Shown here: positions 11,744-55,192 of the stretch, one piece after another | Layout: each line of letters starts with the position of its first letter | Numbering within the stretch: the stretch's first letter is position 1 | Origin: Limanda limanda | Taxonomy: Eukaryota > Chordata > Actinopteri > Pleuronectiformes > Pleuronectidae | Assembly (NCBI RefSeq): GCF_963576545.1 | Contig: NC_083653.1 | Location: 14,977,358-15,041,357 of the forward strand | Direction: 5' to 3' | DNA: 64,000 bases | Translations under genes and position numbers: made by a program | Notes under the pieces: model-generated | The model's database searches: none | The model's input: the letters and a program-made list of their open reading frames with translations, nothing else | Told to the model about the DNA's origin: nothing

Positions 11744-11756
11744 GTTGCCTGGCAAC
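11744..11756. promoter_or_regulatory. palindromic RFX X-box upstream of the ankrd63-like TATA box
   Basis: GTTGCCTGGCAAC is a complete two-half-site X-box (GTTGCC, one spacer base, GGCAAC), the RFX-family binding consensus. It lies 20 bp above the TATA box, a natural position for an activator site. Confidence 0.55.
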
Positions 11757-12445
11757 TCAGACCTAATTAGTAATGTAATTACTGCGCTTTGTTCGTCTTT
11801 CTCATGTTAATACTTCACCTATAATGACAACAAAGAGCGTCAGGGCTGGAGCCGCCTGCATGTGTTCAGGAGTGGATCTGTGTTATGAACCGTCCCGCAC
11901 TTGTTGAAAGTGATTAGTCAGCAGTGATAATTGTTTGTCAATAAGGACGTGGGTGGTGTGTGTGCACGCCATGCACTCCTGCAGTTAAAAGTACATCTGG
12001 AACCTATACTCTAAGATATAGTCTGATTTAAAAACAAATTCAGGTTGAAACTGAGGAGACAAACAATATCTGTTGTTGGAATTAGATTCATGTTTTGAGT
12101 CAAAGAACGATTTTATTAGAGTTTGTGGTGCTGCTTCAGAACAAAACATGACAAGCTCCTTATTCTGAATGTTCCTGCCATCATAAAATATCACCTTTTA
12201 AGTAATTTTAGTTTGTTTCCCCATTTACATTATGGACGTCTTAGACTAGGTTCTAATTTAGCATCATATTGTGCAATATTACTTCCATATAATATAATCA
12301 TTATTCCCTTTAGTTATAGTTTATTGTCTGACGTAAATCATTTTATTACTACTCTCATTTCTATTTGGCACTGGTTCAACATTAACTTCACATACGCCTT
12401 ATATTTGAATTTTCACTTGTAATACGGTGTATATATATTTATTTT
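11757..12445. other. spacer upstream of the ankrd63-like gene
   Basis: Ordinary AT-rich sequence. I see nothing beyond the TATA box and X-box at its lower edge. Confidence 0.4.
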
Positions 12446-12706
12446 GGGGCGGCTCGAGCTCAGGAGGTTGAGTGGAAGGTCTGCAGTTCGATCCCAGTTT
12501 CCCCCATTCTGCGTGCCTAAGTGTCCTTGGGCAAGATGCTGAACCCCAAATTTCCCGTAACGGCTGTGCTGCTGTAGTGTGTGATTTGCGAAATTGCTGC
12601 TAATAGATAGTGTATGAATGTGTGTGTGGGTAAATGGAAAAAACTGTACATTAAAGTGCTTTGAGTGGTCATCAGGTCTAAGAAAAGCTTTATATAAATC
12701 AAGACC
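12446..12706 (+). mobile_element. tRNA-derived teleost SINE
   Basis: The head GGGGCGGCTCGAGCTCAGGA with GTTCGATCCC (12486-12495) resembles the A and B boxes of a Pol III tRNA promoter. The body GTGTCCTTGGGCAAGATGCT and tail AAAGTGCTTTGAGTGGTC are the typical middle and 3' end of a SINE family common in fish. It is not a working tRNA: no cloverleaf closes. Confidence 0.8.
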
Positions 12707-12766
12707 AGGCTGGCACAAGAGTTTCCTTCAGGATTAATAATGTTGAATGTCACTCAGAAGAAAGCT

Positions 12767-13041
12767 GACCTCCACCAAGGCCCAACAACCCCTTTATGAA
12801 ACCACTTAAGGTTTAAAATTAAAGCATTTAAATCCGCAACAAGATGCAGATTTTGTATTTGGATTTACACCAAATTCCCCAAAAAAGTTCCTGGATCCAC
12901 CTCCTGATTTATATAAAATATAATTGGTTTTCCCTGGGCCACGACATTTCCTGGAAACCTGAGTAGTTTTTGTGCAATCCTGCTAATGAACATACAAAAA
13001 AAAACTTAGATGAAAACCTCCTTACTTGGCAGAGGTAACCA
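12767..13041 (-). repeat. dispersed repeat copy C, reverse orientation
   Basis: It begins CTCCACCAAGGCCCAACAA and ends CTTGGCAGAGGTAAC, the reverse complements of the two ends of copies A and B. It lies just beyond the distal candidate poly(A) site of plcb4. Confidence 0.7.
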
Positions 13042-13106
13042 AATAACCCACAATTGCAAGAAAACACAAAATGAACCACATGGTTATGTCCCATTTTACA
13101 CCTGGA

Positions 13107-13112
13107 TTTATT
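13107..13112 (-). terminator. plcb4: candidate distal poly(A) signal of plcb4
   Basis: A minus-strand AATAAA lies 2.9 kb past the stop. It closes a stretch (13.1-14.2 kb) that is AT-rich and free of recognisable repeats, and it sits just before a dispersed repeat. A long 3' UTR ending here would be plausible but is not shown. Confidence 0.25.
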
Positions 13113-14584
13113 GGTACACATACTATAAAACAGTATTAAAGGAGCTGGATAACAACAGTATTTTCATTGCTATAAGTTCAACAATACAATATAAATACAA
13201 AAACGCGCACAGAATGGTTTGTTGACAAGCTACAGTTCAAATAGAAAACAAAGAGGAGATACAGTAGAATCTGAGGAACTCAAACTCGGTGATGTTGCTC
13301 TGCAAAAATAATCTGCTTTTTGACAAACTAGAGCCAAAGGTTACATGTAATCACACAACATAAAACATTCAACTAGTGCAAAAAAGCCTCTAAAAACAAT
13401 CTTAAAACTACACATTATATTTAATATATATAATATATATATTCATTTATTTATATATATTTTCATATAAATAACCCCTTAATTTGGCATTTTATCATTC
13501 ATAAAATAATTTAAACGTCCTAACAGACACTGAGTGGCACATTTGAAAGAGATGGAATAAGATTTTAAAAGCACTTTTTACTCGTTTATCTCTGCACTAG
13601 ATATGTGGTGAGAGTTTTATACTGTGTCGTGTGGTGCATTAAGGGCAGACTGGAAAAAACAAAACGAGAAAAAAAACCAAGTGATTGAAAAATGTCCCCC
13701 AAACATCCCACAGCGCGCCAACTCTGTCCGGAGCCCTTAAATGACAGAACATAACTGGTCAAAAAGTAAATTATAACTACACACATTCCAGTATATACAA
13801 GAACATCCCATCTACCCTTGAAGTGAATTACAGCAGAATGAAACAGCAGAAAAGAAAATCTTTAAAAAGGCCAAAATACCTCAAGGTGCTTTTATCCTCA
13901 TGTTTTTCCTTTTTTCATATCAATATCACGACTCGCTTAGTCATTGTGATTGGTCTTTGTTTGTGTTTGCCATTGCAGTGTAATTACCTGATTGTATGTG
14001 CACTAAAGTACAGTACCCACAGAATAACTTTATGTTTCCACATCTCTCCCTCTGCAGTTGCTTTTTCTCAGCAGCAACACTCTTCTGCAGAGCCACTAAA
14101 CTTTTATTTGAGTGGGAACCATTTTGGGAGTGTAAATCCCCAGTGTGGATTGTGTAGCAGCCATGTCTCAGGCTTTGTTACAGATCTGTTATAATTACTG
14201 CGTCTGATCTGCCCTGACCGAAGGCGAGCAGGGATACGACGAGGATTACCAGCGGAGGTTTATAAGGTGCAGTCAAGAAGCTATTAAGGGAGCACTTCAC
14301 TTTAACTATGGCTTTATGAGAGGGAAACTGACAGGATGAGATGTCGTCAGCTTCAATTGGCCAAAGTTCGTGTCTGATGTTGAGAGGCCAGTCAATTAAA
14401 GACGAGCATTAAAGCAGAATTAATTTGCTGCCGTATGGATTCATTTAGATATGAGTGTATCACAGCGTTGACTTAATTTTGAGTGCAAAACCCGTTAATG
14501 CAAGGTCTTACTTAAACAAGGGCTTAATAATAAATGTCTAGTTGATTTTATCATCATCATGCCATTAGTGTTGTACCTACTAAT
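13113..14584. other. AT-rich stretch, possible distal 3' UTR of plcb4
   Basis: No repeat and no coding similarity. It includes an alternating TA-rich tract (13415-13475). It may be transcribed as 3' UTR if the distal poly(A) site is used. Confidence 0.3.
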
Positions 14585-14772
14585 CAGTAGTGGAATGTAA
14601 CAAATACCTTTAATTCATCACAATAGTTAAGTACACTTTCACGTGTTTGTACTAGACTGACTTAGATTTACTCGGTAAGTACTTACTATTATTCAAGTAC
14701 ATTTAACATGGTTCTTCTTACTTGAGCACATTTGTCCATTTATTTAAACTTAAGTAACTTCCTCCACCACTG
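14585..14772. mobile_element. hAT-type MITE with 8-bp target duplication
   Basis: Ends are inverted: CAGTAGTGGAATGTAAC on the left, and CAGTGGTGGAGGAAGTTAC as the reverse complement of the right. Flanks CTACTAAT and CTACTATT match at 7 of 8 bases, the duplication length of hAT elements. The interior has runs like AAGTACTTAC and no coding capacity, typical of the CAGTGGTGGAAGAAGTAC fish MITEs. Confidence 0.75.
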
Positions 14773-15458
14773 CTACTATTGACATTGTCCTATTTTGGAA
14801 TCATTACATTTAAGGCGAACAAAGTCCCAACCTTTGGTTACTATAACAGTAATACTCCTATCTATACCAGTACTGGAAATTCCTCGTGTTCGTACACTTT
14901 AAACTTTGAGGGAATCTTTTTTTTTGTGTGCATAGTATACAGGATTTTAGACACATTCTTGGAGCATAGAATGTTGCATTAAAGGGTTTTGCAGCTTTAT
15001 GAAATTGAGCATGGGCAATTCAAAAATATATATAATGGACTTTGTCATTTGTGAGGCCATGTGAAGTACAGCTGTTACACCATCGATTGTGCTTGTGATG
15101 AAAACTGCAAAAAACTAGCCATAATCACCCAAGTGATTTTATATATAGATATTCCTTGTGATCCCTTTGTAGTCTTCTGACTCAACAATGTATAATAAGT
15201 CTGCTGTGACATTGGCAAACAACAAAAAGTCAATAATACATTTTCCGTGATGTCAAACATCTTGCATTGTAGGATTGAGTTGACAGAGGTTTTGCTTCTC
15301 CTTCATACAGTGATTTCTTTTAAAAAATACATTCTTACTGAAATACAGAAAACTAGTAGTTCTAGTACTGCTACATTTTCCACATTGTTATGATGGCCTA
15401 TTACATACAAAGTGCTCAGGACAGGACTGGTGTGTAGCATACAGTGTATTTCACAAAG

Positions 15459-15469
15459 TTTATTTATTT
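15459..15469 (-). terminator. plcb4: candidate proximal poly(A) signals of plcb4
   Basis: Two overlapping AATAAA hexamers on the minus strand (plus-strand TTTATTTATTT) lie about 530 nt past the stop, followed by GU-containing sequence. Other AATAAA sites exist in the region, so the choice is a guess. Confidence 0.35.
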
Positions 15470-15991
15470 GTGCTGTAATGACAACTCTTATACATATTCT
15501 TCTCCCCTCATCCGTTTCTGGAGCAGTTAAAAGTGTACTGATTTAAAAAAAGCTAAAACACAAAAAAAAGGAATGGATGCTCACTTCATCCGACCCGTGA
15601 GGGAATGGGTTTGTGTGGCTGTAGATTGCAGAGAACAGTGTAAGATTTAAAAAAAACCTAAAGAAGAAACACAATGGAGGAGGGGATGCGTCTGACTCTG
15701 TCGCTTCAGCTCTGAAGTAACTTTTCCTCAAGTGGTTGAACCCCCGTCAACCAGTGATAAGCACCAATGGCTCAGTGTTATAAAATTAGTGGGTTGGGAG
15801 AGGTGGTGGAGGTCAGAGACTACAAGTGAAAAAAAGAGGTGGAGAGAACTACTGCCTGTGTGTTGTGAGCATGACAGAACAGTACAGAGACGGTGATGCA
15901 GGCAGGGTTTTTGTCTCTGGGTTGTAAGAGGGCTGTCAGCGGCGGAGTGTTTCTGCACCTGCGTGTGTGCGTGTGTTTGTGTCTCAGTCGC

Positions 15992-46581
<30,590 letters not shown>

Positions 46582-46595
46582 GGCTGCTCACAAAG
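46582..46595 (-). other. plcb4: 5' UTR part of the plcb4 start exon
   Basis: Fourteen nucleotides lie between the acceptor (TCTCAG on the minus strand) and the ATG. The context GAGCAGCC ATG A is a fair Kozak sequence, with G at -6 and no purine at -3. Confidence 0.7.
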
Positions 46596-49583
46596 CTGAG
46601 ACCCAGAGAGGTGGGGAGGAGATGCAGAAAGAGAAACAGACAGGATTAGTAACATAATATCTTCAACAACCAAGACAGCGAACACACAGATGTTTCCAGG
46701 ACCGAGTTTCTGTCCTTGTCTGTCCTATAGTCACAAAATGCTGAATTCATTGAGCAAAGCAATACTGTAAAACATTTCCCACTCAACAAGGTGTGATGTG
46801 CAGGAGCTTTAGGTTTCAGGGTGTTAATTGGAACAGGGTTATTCAACGGGCAATAAAAGGGATTAACATATTTAAACAGGCGTTAACAAAAAACACATCA
46901 AACATCTATCAAATTCATAAATGATGTATTTAAAAATCTATTTGAAAATGCACTTAAAACACTTTCCATTTGCATGTCACTGCTGCTTTTCCTTTTCCCA
47001 TTAGCTATTTGATTTAGTTTCTCATTTAACCTCTCCGTGACACTGTGGTACTTAACGCCGGTAAATCAAGGTTGACAATGAAAACGGGAATGACACTCAG
47101 AGAGCCCATAAACAGTCACCTTATGAAACCACAGTTAAATTTGGATCTGCACCATATTGCACACACTCAGTAAAAATCTGTCCAATAACCATGCCTGCTA
47201 TTTTTCATTGAGAGGTTTTATGTCAGATGCATGACATTGATGAAAAACAAAGATTTAGAGAAAAACGCCACAAGTGCAACACTGTAGATATTGCTTTAAA
47301 TTCTTGATACATCAGTGTCAGACATAAGAGAGTTAAATCCAAGGCAAGGTGGCCTGTAGCAAGTTTTAAGACATGCATGAGGCAAGGATTTGCTCATTCA
47401 GTCCCGTTAAGCTGAAAAACAGAGGAATCCTTTTTTGTAGCAACAACAGAGCTTACATCTCAGCTCAACCTTCTTCCACAACTTTTAATTCAGCCTCACA
47501 GTGAAGTGTGGTAGGCATCACAAAGGACACTGCTCCATTAAGTGACAGTCCAATGTTTAGATATATTTTTCCTACAGACCAGAATAATACAAAATCCAGA
47601 AAGGGACCTCAAGCAAAACCTTGCAGTTCAAGGACTATTTTCTACGTGTTATATTGAATGTTTTGTCAGTGTGGAATTCATCTCCCACATAGTAAAAATG
47701 GAAACAATTATGATTTAACATTTCCTCTCTCCAATATTCTCTCACCCAGTACCGACTGTGCATCTATGCACCCATGGATGTGATGTCAATCTTTTTGGAT
47801 GTGGATGGGAACATTTTCTTTTCTGGTGTTTTATTTTGTGTTATTTTATTCAAGGTTCTTAAGGATTGTTAAAGAGGTAAGTCATCTTGTTAACTGACAT
47901 TAAACCAATAAATATAACTAAGAATAAAAATGGTCAAATTTAATGTAAAAGATGTGCGGAAATGCAGGATTTTCCACCAGCAGACTCACTATATCTGACT
48001 GCTATGGAGCTGTTACATGAACACCAGACCGGGCAGGCTGAGGAAAAGTGGGCACACCACTTCATCACAGATAGAACAACGCAGATTGAGCATCTGATGG
48101 TGAGAAAGGGAAATTTTCCATCAAGTCTACTTTTGTCTCACACTTGGCCTGAAATGAAAGTGAGGCGTTTTTCCTCCTAAATCCCCCAAAAAAGCCAGTC
48201 AGGCCTGATTCATGTGACACACCTGCACGTGTATCATCACCTAAGGAGGGGAGGGGGTCCTGACAGGAAACTGTAATATTGTTGATGACACCGTCCAAAT
48301 ATAGGCTCCCCTTACGTCAGCCGCAAATGTGTCATGCAATAGCGCACTCGAAAACGTGACATGCTATGTATAGTCTAATTGCTCAGCTGGTATTATGCCC
48401 TAATGGGAATACTCAGAGGTGAGATTCAGTTGTGATTAGGTGGTCTTTCATATTAAAGTGCTGCAAATCCCTGCGATTACAATCACATACTGCATGTAGA
48501 GAAAATGTAATTATATAGCACTGCTGCAGCTTTATATGGGAAAATATTCAAAAGGATTATTCAGGGTTGTATTAATTTCTTCAGTAAAAAGCTTTAATGC
48601 CGTAGTGTCTGTCTGTGAATGTGATCCCCCCCTGTAGATGGTGTGAAACTAGCCATTTTCATGCCAGGGATAAACAGAGATAAACTTTCAGGTTGATGGG
48701 TGAAATGACAGAAAGGAAAACATAAAAAGAAATAAGTAAGGACAAACAGAAAGAGAGTGTCAGGAGAAAGCAGACGATAAAGAGAGATATGTAAAGGCGG
48801 CACGGAGAGAACGTCTCTCGGCCCCTTAGCTTCCCAAAGCTACATAGATGAGAGAAGAGGAGAGAGTGACAGGAGAGGCATGGAGATGAAACAGAACAGT
48901 GGTGGGCAGCGGGAGACGGATGAGTAAAACAGCTGTGTGTGACAGAGGCTGCCAGAGAGGCTGGAGGACAGGATGGTGAGCACAGCAGGAGGCGTGTGTG
49001 AGGGGGTGGGGGGGGGGGGGTATACAGATCAGACACAATATCAACAGAGGCTACAGAGAACAGCTGGCTGGGAGGGCTGCTCTCTACCCCCTGACGTGAC
49101 AAATGCAGAGTGAAACAAGGGTTTCGAGTTGTCTGCACGTCGCCATCACCAATCAGAGTGATTCGTTAAACAGCAGCTAATCAGAGCTGATCTCACCCAA
49201 CACGCTGCTTCATAAGAGATAGAAATTAAGCCTGATAATAGTGGGCTGACCCTTTAGTCAGACTGAGAACACTCTTTTTAAATCTGGGTGCAGAGTTTCG
49301 GGTGCCAACACAAACAGTGTGATCTGCGTCACAGTGCAACAGGAGGTGGAGCAGCCAGGCCGGGTCAGTACATCCAGTAATAGAAATGAAAAGATCCAAC
49401 TTCATCAAACCCAGCCCTTCGCCATCTGTGGCGAGCTAGCAGGGGACCAAAACAGACACACACGTCCCGTCAGGGGGAAGGAAAACACAGATGCACACTT
49501 CCTGTGGAGATTAAGAGCCGGGGACAGGCAGCGTGCCATCAACACAACCCACAGAGACCACTCGTGTAAATAGGCGGCACCGT
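46596..49583. other. plcb4 first intron, part 1
   Basis: No repeat family or exon recognised. A 13-nt G-run lies at 49008-49020. A Ser/Pro-rich minus-strand frame at 48659-49138 is not conserved-looking. Confidence 0.4.
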
Positions 49584-49591
49584 GTCCAGAT

Positions 49592-50418
49592 TAGGGTTGC
49601 AAACGGGCGGAAGGTTTCTGGTAAATTTCCGGAAACTTTCTGGAAACTTTCCATGGGAAGTTAAGCTCGGGAATTTTGAAAAAAATAAAAAACTACGCAA
49701 ATTAAACGCTGAGCAATTAAAACATCATTCAAAACTCTATTTAAAAGATGTATGGAATGCAGCACACACTGCACGTTGAAATTCAACCCTCCACTGTGCA
49801 TTCTTCCATCACATGCACAGATAATTCCCAGAATCCTTCACACTACAGCAGGCCTGCTGTAGTGTGCAGGACTAGTCAGGTAAGTTCCAATGATATTACT
49901 GGGGAAAATATATTAGCATACTGATTGAGGATTGTTCATCTGTTCATCTAGCCTATTTCCATTCATTTATCCATCAATTGTAAAATCTTTTCACAGACGA
50001 TTCCAATTGTTTGGCTAACTATTTATTTCTCTGGCATTGCATTAGTGTTTTTTACGAACTTTTTTCTCATCTTATTCTACAGAACAATGCCACGTGCACT
50101 ATCTCATGTGTGGAGAGATTTCACCCCAGAAAATGTAGAAGGAAAGGCTGTGTACATTTGCAAATACTGTGCAAAGACCTATGTTAAGAATGACACAAAG
50201 ATGCAGAAGCATACAGGGCTCAAATCAGCCTTTAACAAAACAAAATGTTTATATTTATGTCTGTATATGACAAGGTAAATACAGTTAGTATAAATTATCC
50301 ACAAAATTTCCAGTTTATTCCCGTTAATTCCCATATATTCCCGTATATTCCCGTTAATTCCCGTTAATTCCCATGGAAAGTTTCCAACTTTGAATATTCC
50401 CGGAATTTTGCAACCCTA
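49592..50418. mobile_element. non-autonomous hAT element with perfect 8-bp target duplication
   Basis: TAGGGTTGCAA at the left and TTGCAACCCTA at the right are perfect terminal inverted repeats. GTCCAGAT flanks both sides exactly (49584-49591 and 50419-50426). Subterminal GGAAACTTTCCATGGGAA is also inverted at the other end, and ATTCCCGTTA-type units repeat at 50318-50372. Only the BED-finger exon remains of the transposase. The perfect duplication suggests a fairly recent insertion. Confidence 0.9.
50087..50278 (+). pseudogene. residual BED zinc-finger exon of a hAT transposase
   Basis: Reads MPRALSHVWRDFTPENVEG then VYICKYCAKTYVKNDTKMQKH. The VW-F, C-x2-C and TKMQKH pattern is a BED finger. 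The last zinc ligand is missing where the frame runs out, and the catalytic and dimerisation domains are deleted. An acceptor-like TTCTACAG precedes it, as in a second exon. Confidence 0.8.
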
Positions 50419-50426
50419 GTCCAGAT

Positions 50427-53400
50427 TACTCAATAATAATAATAAACCAAATCTCAAAGAAATCGTTAACATTTTCTAAATCAGATTTAAAAGTATTCAG
50501 ATAGGACACATCTAATTTGGACTAATTGGGCTGTGCTGTCCTGTCTGATGTTAGCCTAGATCTTGCCACTCTCAACAGTTTGCATTAGATAACATCTTCC
50601 TCAGCGGGATGTAATCTGTCCAATAGCAGCACGGCACACCGAGGTTTCGTCAGGCCACACTGGCTGGGCCTCTGAGCTCCTGGACGTGTGAACGTTGCAC
50701 GTGAGGAGCCGAGGGAAGCTGCAGGCAGAGAGCGAGGTCCGAGCCCCCTGTCCAACCCCTGACAATGAGATAATTACGATAGATAGGAGCCCCGGGAGGC
50801 GCTCCGTTCCCAGCCTCCTCGTCTAAAATGGCAGCTAGGGTAGCACCCAGCGGTCCCACACCTCATAAAGTGAAATTAGGCCAGCCAGTGGTGGATGGGT
50901 TGACTGAGGACACATTCATGTGGACACAAGTGAACAACACAGACACACACACACACACAAAGTAGTGCATTTTATTTGGCTGGCACAATGAGTGAGGCTA
51001 TCCTTAAGCAAATATCCCCAACAAGGAATAAAGCAACTAGATTCCACATCAAAAACCACAAATTTTGCAGCTCAGACTAAGCAAGTGAAACCACAGGAAA
51101 CAGTGGAATAACAAGAACCTCTTTTCATGCATCGTTTGAACTTACCATCACCATGTATTCATGCAAAATCTGACCCCATCCATCCCATGTTTTTGGATAA
51201 TGCCGCTGCAGAGATGAGGATCGCTAAGGCTTATTCAAAGCACGACATCGCTGTCCTACCTCACTCAAATTCAAATAAACCAGATAGGCAGCTTGTCATC
51301 AGAATTAAGACCTAAAGGTTAAAGAAGCAAGCGGTGACACAACGACAGCACCACTATGGCGCTGTGGAGCGGCTCAGTGGCCTGTAGGTGAGACTCTGTA
51401 CACGTTTGGAACTGCATGAATGTGAACCGGGGTGCGGACGAATCTGCGTGTCATACCTCTATTAAACAATAATGATTGGGTGTGAGTTTTTTTAACTGCC
51501 GGTCAAACCGCATAAAAAAAGGCCGTTGACTCCTTTCAGATTGCCAGTAGGTGTTTGCCAGTTTTTCCCCTACAAACTGAGAAGCTCTCTCACCTTGCTT
51601 TTGACATTTGATAAATCGCTTTTGCACTTTTTTCCAAGATTTAAAAAAAACAATATGTAAACCAATGTTCATGGCTATTAACTCAACAATAACCAGAAGT
51701 TCAATGTGCATCTTGAGGAGGTGCAGCTTCAGTGTCTTCAGACAGAGCCAAAAGAAACAAACGAGGAACAAATCAGCACGTTTGTGTTACACAATAAAAA
51801 CACGTGTCTCCTGCAGAGTTATTTTACCTGGGAATGAATGCTGATTGTATTAATGCATATTGCAAGAGCCAGATGTTGCTGTAGGGAAATATAAAAATAT
51901 TTAAATTATAAGCTCATACAGTATCATTATTGTGATTACTTATTAAACTTCATATCATAAACAAATTAGACTTGTGCCTGTGACCATTATAAAGCCAGTC
52001 CACTACATATACAACAAGAGACACTTGTGAATTAGGCCAAGGCTTCCTCTGAACCATGCTTCAAAAAAAACTGGAACGAAACTATCAACAAAACACGGAG
52101 CTGAGCTGAAAATATTCCACTCCATCAATGCCAGACAGTAAAAATATTAAAAGTTTTTAAATTCCACGTTGGCCACGACTTTCCAGCTGTCTTCTCCTGT
52201 TGTTGCCTTAGAAAACATTGTTCTTCACTCAGTGTTAGACTCGGTGTAAAACAGCAGGTCGGAGTTAGTGCAAAAGATAAATGTTATTTATGTATGATGG
52301 GTCTTCATCTTGCAGCGTCACAATGGTTTCCTAAGCACTCACAGTCTGACCATGTATGGCCTGACTTAAAAAATCCTCCAGTTGTGTCCTAGGTCTACTC
52401 TGAACCACATGGTGTCTGCTTTACTTTGTGCAGAAGACGGCCAAAGACAACACATGCAGTATTCTCACACAAGTTTTTTCTTTCACTTGTAACACAGCTG
52501 AACTCACTCCCTGCTTCATGGTTATGCATTGCTTCACTAAACAGCTTCTGGGCATCTATGCTACAATAAGAGATGAAACAGAATTGATTCTCATCTTTCC
52601 TATTTCCAAAACTTATATTCCTGAAGGTGTTTCGCAAAGGGGAATCTTAAGCAACCTATAATTCCAGAGTGCAGGTTAGCATCCCTGCTGCTTAGTACAT
52701 CGAAACATAAACTCATCAGCTCCACTTCCCTCAGGAACCTGCTGGGAACACAAGCCCTTTAGTATAGTTAGTGTTAATCTTAAAGTCCATTTTATTCAGA
52801 TGTATTCCAAACACCGTCTGCGGTTGCCAAATATTAAAAAGAGTAAAACGGTAGTTTAATTGTATTCACTCACACTACCATACTGAGAAAAGACTCAATT
52901 TACAAACGACATTAACATATTGTTTCCTCCTCACTGATCTGCTGCATTAAAAACCAGGAAAGTCCTCCTCTAGTGGAGTTTCCCAATTCTTCATTTCCTG
53001 AGGCAGTTGAGGGTCAGTGTGTTTCCGGTAACCAAATGCTGTGGCCACATGCTGTTTCCATGACATTACTGAGCAATTGAAGCCAGGTGAACCATATCAT
53101 GTCCAACGGTAATCAGAGTGTACTTCAGAGAGAGGACGTGTGGATGAGGACAATATGTAAAAGGCTCAGTGTGTGTATATTTTCACTTTCTCTGGCTCAT
53201 TGTACCTTCTTACATTCCAAATGTGGGCGGATCTTTGTTATTAAAAAGAAGGTGAACATCGTTTCAACCTATGAGTCAAACAAGAGCCGTGTGTACACAG
53301 CAAAACACATCTGAGAGAAGAACCAGTCGACTAAAACAAACGGATACAGACTGTTTACATGACAACTCATTAAAGCTGCAGTTTCCACTTTAACTTTAAG

Positions 53401-54985
53401 AGGATGTCAAGTAAAGCAGTAAAAAATGAAGTGTTTATAATAAAAGCATTGATGAAACAGAGGGAAGGAGCAAGCCCTGACAAATGTAACAGAAACATGA
53501 TGAAGCTGAAGAAACACCCCCACTGACTCACAGCAAGCTGCAGCCCTCTCTCTACTATCACTGATCAGCGGCACTTTACCTCAGCCTCACCAGCTGGAAC
53601 GTTCCACCTGCTCTGGTCAGCCTAGGGTGGGCTATCAACACAATTTCACTTCTGTCAGTTACGGTACAGAGAGTGCAGTTTACTCTACAAATCACTCATA
53701 AAGACACTTTAAAAAGAACGCAATTTACTGCTGTTTCACATCACCAATCCTTCCACAACTTGACAGTGACCGACCATTCACTGCTTCAAAACCAAACTGC
53801 CTTGCAAAGATACAAGACACAGGTAGTTACCACACAAACACATCCAGGTACACAATACACTGCACAGATAAAGGTAGCACTAGCACCTCATAACAACGTT
53901 AACACACACGCATGCATGCCCGTGCGCACATACATACACACACTGTTAGTGATGACAAACAGGTGAATAAGGATGGCGGCAACACTATATGCACACACAT
54001 CCTGTCTGATTGTGTTTGGACTTGCTCTGGCTTCTATATGAACTTTGAGAGTGTGAGGTGAATTAGCTGTATGTATACACACCAAGTTTATGGTCTGCAA
54101 ACACAAGTGATATACAATATTCTTCGACTACCCTTCCACACCCAAGTCAAACAAGCTATAACACTCTTATCTGGCCCAGCTGTAGCATGATGCCTACTTT
54201 TCACCTGGACTGTTTAATTGCAGAAGTATATACAATGACTTGTCACCAGTGGCTGGCCTCTAATTTGAACTTTAAACATGGCAAAGTGTCATCGTGTCCT
54301 CTTTTCTGTTTGTCTAAGATATTTACCTTGTCCTGCGGCTACGAGAGAGTGAAAGTTAAGTAAAACATTAATCTAATCTTCCTACTTAGAGTGGATTATA
54401 TGGATAAAAACTAAAATATATTTTCTCTTTTTCAAACAACACCCTTACATGTGTGTTTGTCTACTGGAGGGCAGAGAAGGAAAAACATGAATGCTTCCTG
54501 TGAGGGGTCTCTACACTGCTTCTTAATGTGCCTTTTCTTCAACAATACCATCAATCTTCTTCCGTCACTATTAGGGTCAGAGCTGCCCTTGAGGCTGAAG
54601 CCATCTCAGGACACACACATCGACCGACTCACCTACGCCGACTCTCACATCCACCGGGGCTGAGAACAATTTCCGTCATGTTTAAGAACTGAATTGTGAA
54701 AAGACTGGGAAAGACGTGAACATTGAAAGGAAGTAAACTCAAAAACAGAAGTCTGTCATCTTCTCTAAAAGCATGACTTTAACTAATATTTCTCAATTAG
54801 TCATTAGGTTTCAAATTACAAATTCAGAGCTACACATTAATTTCATTTCTGTTTTTTCATCATCAGATTCTGATGATATGATTGACACAATTTTGAGTGC
54901 TTGTGTATCTTTGCAAACCCACATTTCCAAACAAATAATACAGAGTTTTTATACAACAATGGTTTCTCGTGCATTGAAGTTTTTT
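50427..54985. other. plcb4 first intron, part 2
   Basis: Ordinary AT-rich sequence with a short CA run (50942-50959). I see no exon, RNA gene or element. Confidence 0.4.
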
Positions 54986-55192
54986 ATTACCTCTGCCCAG
55001 GAGGTTATGTTTTCATTGCCGGTTGATTTATTTGTCTGATTTCCATGAAGTTTTGTGGAGGGTTGGGGCATGACCCAAAGAAGAACAAAATACATTTTAG
55101 AGCAGGTCTTTCTTTTTCACCTTCATTACCGTGGCAAGATGGAGCGTTAACATTGGCAGTAGGTATCTGCTCTCTGAGCGCCCTTCTGGTTA
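54986..55192 (+). repeat. dispersed repeat copy E, internally deleted
   Basis: The head ATTACCTCTGCCCAGGAGGT and TCCATGAAGTTTTGTGGAGG is followed directly by the tail GGTATCTGCTCTCTGAGCGC, so the middle is missing. Confidence 0.6.

Noticed and set aside
12446..12520. tRNA gene
   Set aside because: Has A/B-box-like sequences but no closing acceptor stem or anticodon arm; it is the head of a SINE.
48659..49138. 159-codon Ser/Pro/His-rich minus-strand frame
   Set aside because: Low-complexity composition, includes a G-run translated as Pro, with no splice or promoter support.
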